DNA of 64,000 nucleotides, taken from the NCBI RefSeq assembly GCF_003050705.1, contig NZ_QAOG01000006.1, forward strand, positions 186,001 through 250,000, read 5' to 3'. The DNA is from Sphingomonas aurantiaca (GTDB lineage Bacteria > Pseudomonadota > Alphaproteobacteria > Sphingomonadales > Sphingomonadaceae). Below are positions 28,373 through 37,999 of the stretch, one piece after another (the stretch's first letter is position 1; each line of letters opens with the position of its first letter). A program made the position numbers and the translations under genes. The notes under the pieces were generated by a model. The model had not been told where the DNA came from. It worked only from the letters and a program-made list of their open reading frames with translations, and did no database searches.

Positions 28373-29919
28373 CAGGCCTCCGCAGGCAGTTCGAGACGGG
28401 GGAACACCGGCGCAGGCGGCGCGATGCGGAAGTCGGAGGCGGCGACGCGGTCGTACCAGCCATCGTCGTCGATTGCGGCATGATCGCGCTCGGTCGCGCC
28501 GATCTGGTCGAGCACCTTGCCCGCCGAGTCCGGCACGACCGGCAGGATCGCGATCGCGAGCATGCGGATCGCGCGGACCAGCGTGCCGAGCACCGCGTTC
28601 ATCCGCTCGGGATCGGTCTTGCGCAACGCCCAGGGTGCCTGCGCGTCGATATACTGGTTGCACGCGAACACGCCGCGCATCCACGCCTCGATGCCCTGCG
28701 ACAGCGCGAGGTCCGCGAACCCCGACTTGAACCCGGCACAGGCGATAACGACCTCCTCGATCAGCATCGCATCGGCCTCGTGGACCGTACCCGCCGTGGG
28801 AAACTCGCCGCTCAAATTCTTGGCGATGAACGACAAAGTTCGTTGCGCAAGGTTGCCGAAGCTGTTCGCCAGCTCGGCATTGACGCGGGTAACGATCGCC
28901 TCGGGCGAGTAGCTGCCATCCTGGCCGAAGCTGACGTCGCGCAGGAAGAAATAGCGCAGCGCATCGACGCCGAACGCATCCGCCAGCGCCATCGGATCGA
29001 CGACGTTGCCGACCGACTTCGACATCTTCTCGCCACGCGTGAGCAGGAAGCCGTGCCCGAACACGCTCTTGGGCAGCGGAACCCCCGCCGAGAGCAGGAA
29101 CGCCGGCCAGTACACCGCGTGGAAACGAACGATATCCTTGCCGATCAGATGGATATCCGCCGGCCAGTATTTCGCCTTGTCGCCGGTCATGTCGGGATAG
29201 CCGATACCGGTCAGATAGTTGGTGAGCGCGTCGACCCACACATACATGACATGGCCGGGGCTGCCGGGGACGGGCACGCCCCAGTCGAAGCTGGTACGCG
29301 AGACCGACAGATCCTTCAGCCCGCCCTCGACAAAGCGCATCACCTCGTTGCGACGGCTCTCCGGGCGGATGAAGTCGGGGTTGGCGGCAAAGAGATCGAG
29401 CAGCGGCTGCTGATATTTTGACAGGCGGAAGAACCAGGTCTCCTCGGCAGTCCATTCGACCGGCGTACCTTGCGGCGAGCGGCGATCGTCGCCCTCCCCG
29501 GTCAATTCGGATTCGTCGTAGAACGCCTCGTCGCGGACCGAATACCAGCCCTCGTACCGATCGAGATACAGGTCGCCCGCATCCGCCATCGCCTGCCAGA
29601 TTGCCGCGCTCGCCGCGTAGTGATCCTCGTCGACAGTGCGGATGAACCGGTCGTACGAGATGCCAAGACGATCCGCCATCTCATGGAAATACGACGACAT
29701 TTCATTGGCCAGGTCGCGCACCGGGATATCGCGCTCGCGTGCGGTCTGGACCATCTTGAGGCCATGCTCGTCGGTGCCGGTCTGGAACAGCACGTCGCGC
29801 CCGGCCTGACGCTGGAAGCGGGCGATCGCATCGGCGGCGATCATCTCATACGCATGGCCGATATGCGGTCGGCCATTGGGATAGTGGATTGCGGTGGTGA
29901 TATAAAAGGGGTCGGCCAT
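28372..29919 (-). CDS. metG: Methionyl-tRNA synthetase
   Basis: Charges tRNA-Met. The product is 515 residues, the short class without a C-terminal EMAP-like tRNA-binding domain. HIGH motif at residues 19-22 (PHIGHAYE), KMSKS loop (RGEKMSKSVGN) and the methionine-site Trp region (VMYVWVDALTNY) are present; no four-Cys zinc knuckle is seen in the connective peptide. Lies 50 bp after holB. Confidence 0.97.
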   Translation of the reverse strand: MADPFYITTAIHYPNGRPHIGHAYEMIAADAIARFQRQAGRDVLFQTGTDEHGLKMVQTARERDIPVRDLANEMSSYFHEMADRLGISYDRFIRTVDEDHYAASAAIWQAMADAGDLYLDRYEGWYSVRDEAFYDESELTGEGDDRRSPQGTPVEWTAEETWFFRLSKYQQPLLDLFAANPDFIRPESRRNEVMRFVEGGLKDLSVSRTSFDWGVPVPGSPGHVMYVWVDALTNYLTGIGYPDMTGDKAKYWPADIHLIGKDIVRFHAVYWPAFLLSAGVPLPKSVFGHGFLLTRGEKMSKSVGNVVDPMALADAFGVDALRYFFLRDVSFGQDGSYSPEAIVTRVNAELANSFGNLAQRTLSFIAKNLSGEFPTAGTVHEADAMLIEEVVIACAGFKSGFADLALSQGIEAWMRGVFACNQYIDAQAPWALRKTDPERMNAVLGTLVRAIRMLAIAILPVVPDSAGKVLDQIGATERDHAAIDDDGWYDRVAASDFRIAPPAPVFPRLELPAEA

Positions 29920-29969
29920 GCCGCGCTCCTAGAGCATCACCCCGATCAGGTGAAGCCTGTGCCGCGCGA

Positions 29970-30947
29970 TCACTGGCGTAATGTCGCGACGATCCCCGCC
30001 ATCTCGAACACCGTCGCCTGCGCATCGAGCGACAGGCCGATCGCGGCCCCCGCCAGATCGCGCGCCGCGGCATGCGCGTCGAGCGCGGACCGCAGAGCCT
30101 GCCCGGACCGGGCCCGTGCCGCATCGGCGATAAACACAGGCGCGCGATCGAGAAACGCCTCGTAGCGCGGTTGCGCCGCCTTCAGCGCCAGCGCCTTAGC
30201 CAGTTTAAGCCTAAGTCCATTGTCACGGTCGCCGCCCTGCGCAATCGCCGCGATCGCGTCGTCGATCGCCGCGATGTCGAGCCCGGCATAGCGCAGCGCG
30301 CGTCCGGGCGCACCGTCGCTCGCACGAACCAGCGCGGCCACCTCGTCCTCATCCGCCTCGGGGCGCAGCGTCCGGATCGCGGTCGCGACCTCGTCGGTAT
30401 CGAGCGCCTCGAACCGCAACAGGCGACAGCGCGATCGGATCGTCGGCAGCAACCGCCCCGGCGCATGGCTGACGAGCAGGAAGATCGTCCCCGCGGGCGG
30501 TTCCTCGAGATTCTTGAGCAGCGCATTGGCCCCGCCCCGCTCCAGATCGTCGATCGCATCGATGACGACCACACGGCGCGGGCTCATCGACGGCGTCGTG
30601 GCGAACAAGGGCTGCAACGTCCGGACCTGCGCTATCGTGATGCTGCGCGCGAGGTCCTGGTCGGGCTTGTCGGGATCCTTGGGCAACCGCGCGAGAACGC
30701 GGAAGTCGGGGTGCGAGCCCGCCTCCATCAGCGACCGCGTCCGGTTGCCCTCGGGCACCGCCAGCCCCGTCGAACCGTCATCGGGATTGGCCGCGTCCGC
30801 CAGCATCCGCATCGCCGCGGCGCGCGCGAAGCTGGCCTTGCCGACGCCCTGCGGCCCCGCAATCAGCCACGCGTGATGCAGCGAGCCGCCGCGCATCGCT
30901 GCCAGAAAGGCAGCCTGCGCGGCGGTGTTGCCGATGATCGGCGTCAT
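29970..30947 (-). CDS. holB: DNA polymerase III delta' subunit
   Basis: Clamp-loader subunit, 325 residues, AAA+ fold. N-terminal GNTAAQAAFLAAMRGGSLHHAWL, Walker A-like GPQGVGKAS, the VVVIDAIDDL Walker B position without a catalytic Glu (as in delta'), and the SRC motif (TIRSRCRLL) are seen. It is 28 bp after the carboxypeptidase gene; in many alphaproteobacteria a thymidylate kinase gene lies here, but there is no room for one. Confidence 0.92.
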   Translation of the reverse strand: MTPIIGNTAAQAAFLAAMRGGSLHHAWLIAGPQGVGKASFARAAAMRMLADAANPDDGSTGLAVPEGNRTRSLMEAGSHPDFRVLARLPKDPDKPDQDLARSITIAQVRTLQPLFATTPSMSPRRVVVIDAIDDLERGGANALLKNLEEPPAGTIFLLVSHAPGRLLPTIRSRCRLLRFEALDTDEVATAIRTLRPEADEDEVAALVRASDGAPGRALRYAGLDIAAIDDAIAAIAQGGDRDNGLRLKLAKALALKAAQPRYEAFLDRAPVFIADAARARSGQALRSALDAHAAARDLAGAAIGLSLDAQATVFEMAGIVATLRQ

Positions 30948-30975
30948 GCCTGCACGACCATCGGCGCCGGGGTCA

Positions 30976-32139
30976 TCAGCCGAAAAAGCCGGTCAGCCCT
31001 GCCCAAGCGCGACCGAAGAAGCCGGCCTCGGCGACATCCTTCTCGGCGACCAGCGGCATCGTCTGCTGGAGACCGTCGGACGTGGTGACGACGAGATCGG
31101 CAACATGCTGCCCCGCCTTGATCGGCGCCTTGATCGGGCCGTCATAGACGACCTTGGCGGTCATCGTCGGCGAGGTGCCCGCGGGCAGCGTCACGGTCAG
31201 CGCCTTGGGGGCGACGAGCCCGACCGACGACGCATCGCCGAGCTGCACCGCGGCGGTCTCGACCTTCTTGCCCTTGGCGACGATCGGCTTGGACTGCCAC
31301 GCGCGAAAGCCCCATTCCATGAAGCGGACCGACTCCTCGGCGCGCTGGCCCGAACTCGTCAGCCCGGCGACCACCATCACGAGGCGACGCCCGTTCTGCA
31401 CCGCCGAGCCGGTGAAGCCATAGCCGGCCTCCTCGGTGTGACCGGTCTTCAGGCCATCGGCGCCCGCGACGCGACCGAGGATCGGATCGCGGTTCGCCTG
31501 GGTAATCGCGCTGCCACCCATCGTCTTGCCCCAGGTGAAGTCGCGCTTCGAATAGAATTGCTTGTACAGATCGGGATAGTTGGTGATCGTCGCCGCGGCC
31601 AGCTTGGCGAGATCATGCGCGGTGACATAGGTCACGCCGTTGTCGGGCCAGCCGTTCGCAGTGCCGAAATGGCTGTCCTTGAGACCCAGTTCGGCCGCCT
31701 TGCGGTTCATCCGCTCGGTGAACGCCTGCTCCGAGCCCGAAATCCCCTCGGCGAGCACGATGCACGCGTCGTTGCCCGACAGCGTGACGATGCCGTACAG
31801 CAGATTGGCGACGCTGACATTCTCACCCGACGACAGGAACATCGTCGAACCCGCGGACGGACCATGCCATTTCGCCCAGGTCTCAGGCCGCACGGGCATC
31901 ATCTGGTCGAGCTTCAGTTCGCCCTTCTTGACCATGTCGAACGCGACATAGACCGTCATCATCTTGGCGAGCGACGCCGGCGGCATCCGGCGATCGGCGT
32001 CACGCGCGAACAGCACCGCACCCGACGACAGGTCCTCCATATAGGCGATCGGCGCGGCGGTCTGGAACTGGGGCGCAGCGGCGATGGACGGGTGCGCCAG
32101 CGCGAGCGCGACGAGCGGTGCGACGATCAGCTTCTTCAT
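30976..32139 (-). CDS. D-alanyl-D-alanine carboxypeptidase
   Basis: Periplasmic low-molecular-weight penicillin-binding protein (DacA/DacC type) that trims the peptidoglycan stem peptide. ATG 32139 gives 387 residues and opens a signal peptide (MKKLIVAPLVALALAHPSIA). The three active-site boxes are SLAK, SGN and KTG (GLKTGHTEEAG). A C-terminal domain follows, and the protein ends in an amphipathic, aromatic segment (FFGRAWAGLTGFFG) that should lie on the membrane. Confidence 0.95.
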   Translation of the reverse strand: MKKLIVAPLVALALAHPSIAAAPQFQTAAPIAYMEDLSSGAVLFARDADRRMPPASLAKMMTVYVAFDMVKKGELKLDQMMPVRPETWAKWHGPSAGSTMFLSSGENVSVANLLYGIVTLSGNDACIVLAEGISGSEQAFTERMNRKAAELGLKDSHFGTANGWPDNGVTYVTAHDLAKLAAATITNYPDLYKQFYSKRDFTWGKTMGGSAITQANRDPILGRVAGADGLKTGHTEEAGYGFTGSAVQNGRRLVMVVAGLTSSGQRAEESVRFMEWGFRAWQSKPIVAKGKKVETAAVQLGDASSVGLVAPKALTVTLPAGTSPTMTAKVVYDGPIKAPIKAGQHVADLVVTTSDGLQQTMPLVAEKDVAEAGFFGRAWAGLTGFFG

Positions 32140-32245
32140 GGGGTATTCCGTGAGCAAAAGGGAACTCGATCCGTGGGCAGGATGTGATGCAGGTCATAGC
32201 CGCGCCCGGCGACCGCGTCACGCCCGCGTTGCGCGTAAATTCGGC

Positions 32246-33292
32246 CTAGCGCTCGACCGCATCGGCGAGCAGGCCGACCGACAGCGCATAGAAATTCGAG
32301 CAGTTGTAATCGAGGATCACGCGGTAGTTGCTCGTCAGCAGATAGGCGGTAGCCCCCTGCCCGTCCGGCTCGAGCAACGTCGCCATCACGCTGTCGGCGG
32401 GCAGGCTGCGGCCTTGCGGCGCGATCCCCAGCGCACGCCACTCGGCGATCGTCCGCCACCCGCTATGCCGCTCGAACACGCGCGGGCAGCGTGGCGAGAC
32501 GAGCCGGTTGCGGACCTGCGATCGGTCGAATGTCGCGGGAACGGTGACGGCGACACCCCAGGGCTGGCCCGCGCGCCAGCCGGCATCGACGAAGTAATTG
32601 CCGATCGACGCCAGCGTATCCGCCGGGCTGTTCCAGATATCCGCGCGCCCGTCGCCATCGCCGTCGCGCGCGAGGCGCAGATAGATCGACGGCAGGAACT
32701 GCGGGTTGCCCGTCGCGCCCGCCCAGCTTCCCTTGAGCTGGTCGCGCGTCACGCCACGATCGAGCATCTTGAGCCCGGCGATGAACTCGCCCGCGAACAG
32801 CGATCGCCGCCGCCCCTCATAGGCAAGGCTGGCGAGCGACCGAAGCAGATCGAAATTGCCCGTATAGCTGCCGTAATTCGTCTCATGCCCCCAGATCGCG
32901 ACCATGATCGATTCGGGGACGCCGGTGGTCTGCTCGATCCGCTGCAACCGCGAGCGTTGCGCCAGATAGGTCTGGCGCCCGCGCGCGATCCGCGCCGCGT
33001 CGACATGCTGCGCACGGTACGGCGCGAACGCCGGGACCGCGCTGCTACTTGTCGCGCCCGGCTGCTGCCGGTCGAGATCGATCACCCGCTGGTTGAGCGT
33101 CAGCGTCGGAAACACCGCGTCAGCCGTTCGCGTGCTGACACCGTCCGCCAGCGCCTGCCGCCGCAGCGCGACGAGATACGCCTGAAACCCAGCATCGTCC
33201 TGCGCCAGCGCCGGGCTGCTCCCGGCCAGCACGGCAACCAAGCCGATAACGATCCTGCGCAGTCGCGCCGTTGCTGTCGATGTCCCACCCAT
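32246..33292 (-). CDS. Lytic murein transglycosylase (MltB family)
   Basis: Peptidoglycan lytic transglycosylase forming 1,6-anhydro-MurNAc ends. The ATG at 33292 gives 348 residues, with a signal peptide ending at about ALA (residue 30). Catalytic Glu lies in IWGHETNYG, followed by the family segment GSWAGATGNPQFLPS and an EF-hand-like DGDGDGRADIW loop. No lipobox, so it is the soluble periplasmic form. A C-terminal region (YNCSNFYALSVGLLADAV) resembles a peptidoglycan-binding tail. It lies 106 bp upstream of the carboxypeptidase gene on the same strand. Confidence 0.93.
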   Translation of the reverse strand: MGGTSTATARLRRIVIGLVAVLAGSSPALAQDDAGFQAYLVALRRQALADGVSTRTADAVFPTLTLNQRVIDLDRQQPGATSSSAVPAFAPYRAQHVDAARIARGRQTYLAQRSRLQRIEQTTGVPESIMVAIWGHETNYGSYTGNFDLLRSLASLAYEGRRRSLFAGEFIAGLKMLDRGVTRDQLKGSWAGATGNPQFLPSIYLRLARDGDGDGRADIWNSPADTLASIGNYFVDAGWRAGQPWGVAVTVPATFDRSQVRNRLVSPRCPRVFERHSGWRTIAEWRALGIAPQGRSLPADSVMATLLEPDGQGATAYLLTSNYRVILDYNCSNFYALSVGLLADAVER

Positions 33293-33480
33293 GAGTGGGC
33301 TCTGCCACAGACCCGCCGCGATCGGAACCTCGCATCGTCCCGCCCGACGCACGTGCGGCCGTACGCCTCTCGCGGCGTGCCGGCTAACGCGCGCCGCACG
33401 GCCTGACGGGCGTCTTTCGCCGCGCGAAACACGATGCCGCTTGCCATCCGGCGAAATCAGCGGCTAAGGGCCGTCGCAGT

Positions 33481-33558
<78 letters not shown>

Positions 33559-33704
33559 CATGAGGTACTTCGATCATCACTCGTCGCCAATATGGCGATC
33601 GGGCATGGTCGTACCCACGACTTTACCCTTCGCTGCACCCATTGGGGGCGATGGACGAGGCTTATCGAACCTAAAGTTGCGCGGTAGCTATCACTGGCGG
33701 GAAG

Positions 33705-33860
33705 ATGACCGTGGTCGACGGGGCTGCCCCCCGATCAGCTGAAACAGATACTCAGCGATGCATCGCGCTGGCAGTCGAAGCGCATCAAGCTCGATTGGCC
33801 CGGCAGCCCAGCCCGGAGGGAGATCACCCCACGATCGATGCCATCTATGCTGAAGCGTAG
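33705..33860 (+). CDS. Possible small protein (51 residues), unrecognised
   Basis: ATG ACC to TAG encodes a hydrophilic product whose middle (TDTQRCIALAVEAHQARLAR) looks helical and whose end (HPTIDAIYAEA) is protein-like. A GGCGGGAAG purine stretch abuts the start, closer than a normal ribosome site. Base composition here is less GC-rich than the neighbours. It could be a real small gene or the last part of a decayed one. Confidence 0.35.
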   Translation: MTVVDGAAPRSAETDTQRCIALAVEAHQARLARQPSPEGDHPTIDAIYAEA

Positions 33861-34155
33861 GCTCTCCTTGCCTGCAAGGGCCTCGACGGCTGACGGCATT
33901 GGACGAGCATGACCACTTGATCGATGCCAGCTCGAGCAAGGAGCGCGCGAGGGCGGTGGCGGATGTGGTGTGCGATCTTCACAACGCCGATCCGGTTTCG
34001 AAGGCTCGGCAGCGCGCGGGCGCGATCGCCGCGATCTTCTCCGGCCTGACGGTGGCGGCGGTCGGCGGGGTGCCGCCTTTGCCGGGATCGCCGGAGTCGG
34101 TGCCGTGGCGATGGTTGCGCTACGCTTTGCCCTGCCTTCCTACCAGCGGCGGCGG
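33861..34155 (+). other. Probable gene remnant between tRNA-Pro and the chemotaxis operon
   Basis: No intact gene. One frame from about 33899 reads a soluble helical stretch (SSSKERARAVADVVCDLHNAD) and a hydrophobic stretch (AGAIAAIFSGLTVAAVGG). A second hydrophobic stretch (AAFAGIAGVGAVAMVAL) follows in another frame. A single shift would join them into a small membrane protein. The frame then runs into the antisense of the chemotaxis gene without a natural end. I read this as a frameshifted, truncated remnant, with low certainty. Confidence 0.3.
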
Positions 34156-35973
34156 TCAGAACAGGCCGTCGTCGTCGTCCTCTTCGGCGTCCGATGCCGC
34201 GGGGGCGGCAGTGGGCTCGTCCGGCCGCAGCGCGAACTGGCGGTGGATCTCGCGTTCGCGCGCCATCGTGTAGAGGCTTCGGATGGCATCGAGGAGGTCG
34301 GCCAGCGCGGGCTTTGCCGCGTCGGGGCAATCGTCTCCGGTCGCGCCGAAGCCGGCGAGGTGCGTCGCGTGATCGGCCAGCGTGCCACCCACCGCATGGC
34401 AATCGACGCTGTCGGTCGTCGTGCGCAACATGTCCGAAATCGCGGTCGCATCGTCGCCCAGCCCGGCCAGCCCCTCGCGCATCCGCACGCTCCCCTCGCG
34501 GATCCGGTCGAGCGACTCCGCCAGCGGCTGCGTGACCTCGCCGTCTGCCTCGGGGCGGCCGATCGCGCCTGCAGCGCTCGCCAGCCGTTCGAACAGTGCG
34601 CCGATCCGGCCCGACATAGCCTCGAGCGCGATGGCAAAGCCGCGGATCTCGGACGCCACCACCGCGAGGCCATGGCCCGCTTCCCCCATCCGGTAACTGC
34701 GCAGATCGGTGTTCCAGGCCATGTGCTGGACGTCGTCCTTCACGCGGTGGACGTTGCGCAACCGCGCGGCCAGTTGCGCCGCCATCGCAGAGGTCGCCTC
34801 GCCCAGCCGTTGCGACTGGGCATCCGCCTCGCGCAGCCGACCGGTGACGCTCTCCGCCTCGGCGACGCTGCGTTCGAGCCCAGACAGGAACGTCGTCTCA
34901 CCCTGGCCGCCCCCACTGTCTCCGCCGCTGTCGCCGCCACTATCACCGCTTTGCCGAAACGTCAGCAACGCGGCGGCGCGCGGCGCGATGCCGTGGAGGT
35001 TCTGCGTCAACACATGCGTCTCGCGCTGGAAATCCCGCGCGGTATCGGCCGCCTGTGCCGCCAGCATCGCGATCCCATAGCCTCGCACGGCCGCTGCGGC
35101 GTCGGCGTCCAGCGCGAGATCCGCATCGACGGCATCATGGATCATGCCGAGCCCGGTCACCACATGCTCGATCCGCTGCCGTGCGATGTCGCCGATCTGC
35201 AAGGCACCCAGCGCGGTCGCCAGCTTGGACCGGACATCGCGCGCGACCTCGGCGATCTCCGCCGCGCGCGCCGCCAGCACCGTCTGATGTGCCTGCAGCG
35301 CGCCGGCATCCTCGGCCAGGCTGGCGGGAACACGCGGGATGACCGCCGCGCATTCGGCGGTAAGCTGCTGCTCGACGCGGAACACGCTTGGCACCAAGTC
35401 CACCAGCACCTCGACCTCGACCCCGATCCGCGCCATTTCGGCCTCGGCGACATCCAGCTTCACGAACATGTCGTCGGCGAAATCGGAGAACTCGGCCATC
35501 CCGGCCGACGCGACCTTGATGTTGAGCCCGCAGATGCGAAGGAAGCTGAGCGTCCGGTTGACCCGGCTGATCTCGCCGCGCAGCGCCACGCCGATCTGCT
35601 GGACGTCGCGCAGGGCAGTCGCACGCGCCGCCTGCGACTGCGGAAGCCGGATCAGCCGGTCCGCCGTCGCGCGCATGTTGGCCACCGCAGCCGCCGCGCC
35701 GTCGGCATCCATCGCGCCCGTCACGCGCTCCAGCGCGGCGATGAGGCGTTCGACGATCTCATATGTCTGCGAGAGCGCCGCGCCGGCAGCGACGAAGCGC
35801 GAATCGAGCCCCCGCGCGAGGTCGGCGAGCGCCGTCCGCAGCACCTCCAGCGACTGCGGCATCGCCCCGCCGCCTGCGCGCGAGTCCTCGACGGACCCGG
35901 CGGCAGGCGCGTCCGCGAGCCTCTCGGGTGACGCGGCGACCTCCTCCGCCCCGGGCGATACGACGATCTCCAT
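34156..35973 (-). CDS. Soluble MCP-like protein with CheZ-like motif
   Basis: Last gene of the chemotaxis operon, 605 residues, start ATG 35973 sharing its A with the cheB stop (TGATG). There is no signal peptide or membrane segment; it is mostly helical. Two regions recall the hairpin tip of chemoreceptors in degenerate form: 140-175 (LRICGLNIKVASAGM) and 418-446 (NTDLRSYRMGEAGHGLAVVASEIR). At 260-270 it reads IGDIARQRIEH, matching the D-x-x-x-Q catalytic spacing of CheZ (Asp143 and Gln147 in E. coli). A Ser-Gly-Asp repeat linker is at 342-355 and the C-terminus is acidic, ending DDDDGLF, like the CheY-binding tail of CheZ. Probably a CheY-P phosphatase or a coupling partner; this is inference. 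Confidence 0.75.
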   Translation of the reverse strand: MEIVVSPGAEEVAASPERLADAPAAGSVEDSRAGGGAMPQSLEVLRTALADLARGLDSRFVAAGAALSQTYEIVERLIAALERVTGAMDADGAAAAVANMRATADRLIRLPQSQAARATALRDVQQIGVALRGEISRVNRTLSFLRICGLNIKVASAGMAEFSDFADDMFVKLDVAEAEMARIGVEVEVLVDLVPSVFRVEQQLTAECAAVIPRVPASLAEDAGALQAHQTVLAARAAEIAEVARDVRSKLATALGALQIGDIARQRIEHVVTGLGMIHDAVDADLALDADAAAAVRGYGIAMLAAQAADTARDFQRETHVLTQNLHGIAPRAAALLTFRQSGDSGGDSGGDSGGGQGETTFLSGLERSVAEAESVTGRLREADAQSQRLGEATSAMAAQLAARLRNVHRVKDDVQHMAWNTDLRSYRMGEAGHGLAVVASEIRGFAIALEAMSGRIGALFERLASAAGAIGRPEADGEVTQPLAESLDRIREGSVRMREGLAGLGDDATAISDMLRTTTDSVDCHAVGGTLADHATHLAGFGATGDDCPDAAKPALADLLDAIRSLYTMAREREIHRQFALRPDEPTAAPAASDAEEDDDDGLF

Positions 35974-37061
35974 CAGCGGTTCGCCGCGCCCAGCATCTGT
36001 CGCGCGATCTGCCCGAGCGGGATCACGTGATCCGCCGCGCCGCGCGCGATCGCTTCCTTGGGCATGCCGAACACGATCGAGGTCGCCTCGTCCTGCGCGA
36101 AGGTGATCGCGCCCGCCTGCTTCATCTCGAGCAAGCCGCGCGCGCCGTCGTCCCCCATGCCCGTCATGATCACGCCGACCGCATTCGACCCCGCGGAGCG
36201 CGCGGCCGAGCGGAACAGCACGTCGACCGACGGGCGATGCCGCGACACCAGCGGCCCCTCGCGCACGCTGACATGATAGCGCGCGCCCTGCCGCTCGAGC
36301 ATCGTGTGCTTGCCGCCACCCGGAGCGATCAGCACCTGGCCGCGCAGCACGGCGTCGCCGTCGCTCGCTTCCTTGACGTCGACCTCGCACAGCCCGTCGA
36401 GCCGGCGGGCAAAGGCGCGCGTGAAATTCTCGGGCATGTGCTGGACCACGACGATCCCCGGCGCGTTCGCGGGCAGCGCGCGCAGCACCTGGCTCAGCGC
36501 CTCGGTGCCGCCCGTGGAGGCACCCAGGCACAGCACCATTTCGGTCGTGCGGCTCATCGCGCGGCTGCTTGGCGGCGGCAGCATCGCGTCGGCGGTGAGC
36601 TTCTTCTCTGGGGTGTGCGGGCGGACCGCATGGCCCGCCGGACGACCGCGGACGCGCGCGCGGGCGGCCGCCTTCACCACGTCGCGGATCTGCATATTAT
36701 GCTCCGCCAGATGATCCGCGACGCCCATCTTGGGTTTCAGGATCACGTCGACCGCGCCCGCCTCCATCGCCTGTAACAGCGTTTCGGAGCCGTCCTCGGT
36801 CAGCGACGAGCACATCACCACTGGCACCGGGCATTGCCCCATCAGTTTGCGCAGGAAGGTGATGCCGTCCATCCGCGGCATCTCGACGTCGAGCGTGATG
36901 ACGTCGGGGACTTCCGCCTGGATCGCACGCGCCGCGCTGAACGGATCGGCGGCGGCGGCCATCACCTCGATATCGGGGTCCTCCTGCAGCACCGCGGTCA
37001 TCATATGACGCACGCTCGCCGAATCATCGACGACGAGGACGCGGATTTTGCCGTTCTTCAT
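35973..37061 (-). CDS. cheB: Chemotaxis response regulator protein-glutamate methylesterase
   Basis: Demethylates and deamidates chemoreceptors when phosphorylated by CheA. The 362-residue product has a receiver domain (Asp12, Asp13, phospho-acceptor Asp58, Lys109 or Lys111) and a C-terminal esterase domain with Ser182 in GASTGG, His208 in QHMPENF and Asp in GMGDDG (about 305). It starts three bases after cheR and ends overlapping the MCP-like gene. Confidence 0.97.
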   Translation of the reverse strand: MKNGKIRVLVVDDSASVRHMMTAVLQEDPDIEVMAAAADPFSAARAIQAEVPDVITLDVEMPRMDGITFLRKLMGQCPVPVVMCSSLTEDGSETLLQAMEAGAVDVILKPKMGVADHLAEHNMQIRDVVKAAARARVRGRPAGHAVRPHTPEKKLTADAMLPPPSSRAMSRTTEMVLCLGASTGGTEALSQVLRALPANAPGIVVVQHMPENFTRAFARRLDGLCEVDVKEASDGDAVLRGQVLIAPGGGKHTMLERQGARYHVSVREGPLVSRHRPSVDVLFRSAARSAGSNAVGVIMTGMGDDGARGLLEMKQAGAITFAQDEATSIVFGMPKEAIARGAADHVIPLGQIARQMLGAANR

Positions 37062-37064
37062 TGC

Positions 37065-37946
37065 TCAGCTCCGCTTGAAGATGGTGTTGGCGACCTGCAC
37101 CAACGGCAGATCGTGCCCGGCGACCGACTCGGCATGGCCGAGAAACAGGTGCCCGCCGGGGACGAGGCAGTCGATCAGCCGCGACACCACTTTGCGCTGC
37201 GTCGGCCTGTCGAAATAGATCAGGACGTTGCGACAGAAGATGAGGTGCATCGGATCCCCGACCGGATACCGCTCGTCCATCAGGTTCATCCGCGCGAAGC
37301 CGATCGCGCTGCGCAGCGCGGGCACGATCCGGACCTCGCTGCGCCGCGAATCGCGCGACGTCGCGATATAGCGGCGCAGCGCATGCGGCACCGGCTCGAC
37401 CGCTTCGGCGGAATAGATCCCGGTCCGCGCCGCTTCGAGCACGTCGGTATCGAGATCGGTCGCGAGGATGCCGTAACCCGGGCCACCGCGGTTGGTCGCC
37501 CAATCGTCTAGCACCATCGCCAGCGTATAGGGCTCCGGCCCGGTCGAGCAGGCGGCGCTCCATGCGCGGATCCGGTCGACCCGCCGGTCGATCAGGTCGG
37601 GCAGGATCGTCGATTCGAGATAGTCGAAATGCTGGGGTTCGCGGAAGAAGTCGGTCTTGTTCGTGGTCACCGCATTGAGCAGGTGCAACGCCTCGGCATC
37701 GAGCCCGCCCGTTACGAACACATGGTCGCAATAGGCATCCAGCGACGGCAACGACAACGCCCGCATCCGGCGCCGCAACCGCCCCTCGAGCATCGTCTTC
37801 TTGCTGTCGGGCATCTTGATGCCCGCGGTGGCGTAGATGTAGGTCGCGATCTTGACGAAGTTGCGGTGGCTGATCTGGTCGTTGCCCGACCCGGCCGGAC
37901 CGATCGGTGCGGGGGCAGTGGCGGCGGTGGCGGCGGCTCTGGGCAC
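37065..37946 (-). CDS. cheR: Chemotaxis protein methyltransferase
   Basis: SAM-dependent methyltransferase for receptor glutamates, 293 residues. The GTG at 37946 has GGAG seven bases upstream. N-terminal helical domain is followed by the TNKTDFFRE motif and the SAM pocket. The normal CSTGEEPY loop reads CSTGPEPY, a Glu-to-Pro change, with the second Glu kept. FCRNVLIYFD and GHAES are intact. No TPR tail is present. Confidence 0.95.
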   Translation of the reverse strand: MPRAAATAATAPAPIGPAGSGNDQISHRNFVKIATYIYATAGIKMPDSKKTMLEGRLRRRMRALSLPSLDAYCDHVFVTGGLDAEALHLLNAVTTNKTDFFREPQHFDYLESTILPDLIDRRVDRIRAWSAACSTGPEPYTLAMVLDDWATNRGGPGYGILATDLDTDVLEAARTGIYSAEAVEPVPHALRRYIATSRDSRRSEVRIVPALRSAIGFARMNLMDERYPVGDPMHLIFCRNVLIYFDRPTQRKVVSRLIDCLVPGGHLFLGHAESVAGHDLPLVQVANTIFKRS

Positions 37947-37999
37947 GTCGATGCTCCGGGTAGAGGGCTCCAGGGACAGTCGCCCCGGGGTACAAGGGT

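Noticed and set aside
34905..34955. Short repeated units suggestive of a tandem repeat array
   Set aside because: They are an in-frame Ser-Gly-Asp linker of the MCP-like protein, not a separate element or CRISPR; no CRISPR array is visible in the window.
33970..35931. Long open frame on the plus strand opposite the MCP-like gene
   Set aside because: It is rich in Arg, His and Pro with no family pattern and is the antisense of a well-supported gene; GC-rich third positions keep such frames open.
35974..36531. Upstream extension of the MCP-like gene on the minus strand
   Set aside because: This part lies inside cheB in another frame and is Arg/Gly/Ala-rich; the TGATG junction at 35973 fits the real start.
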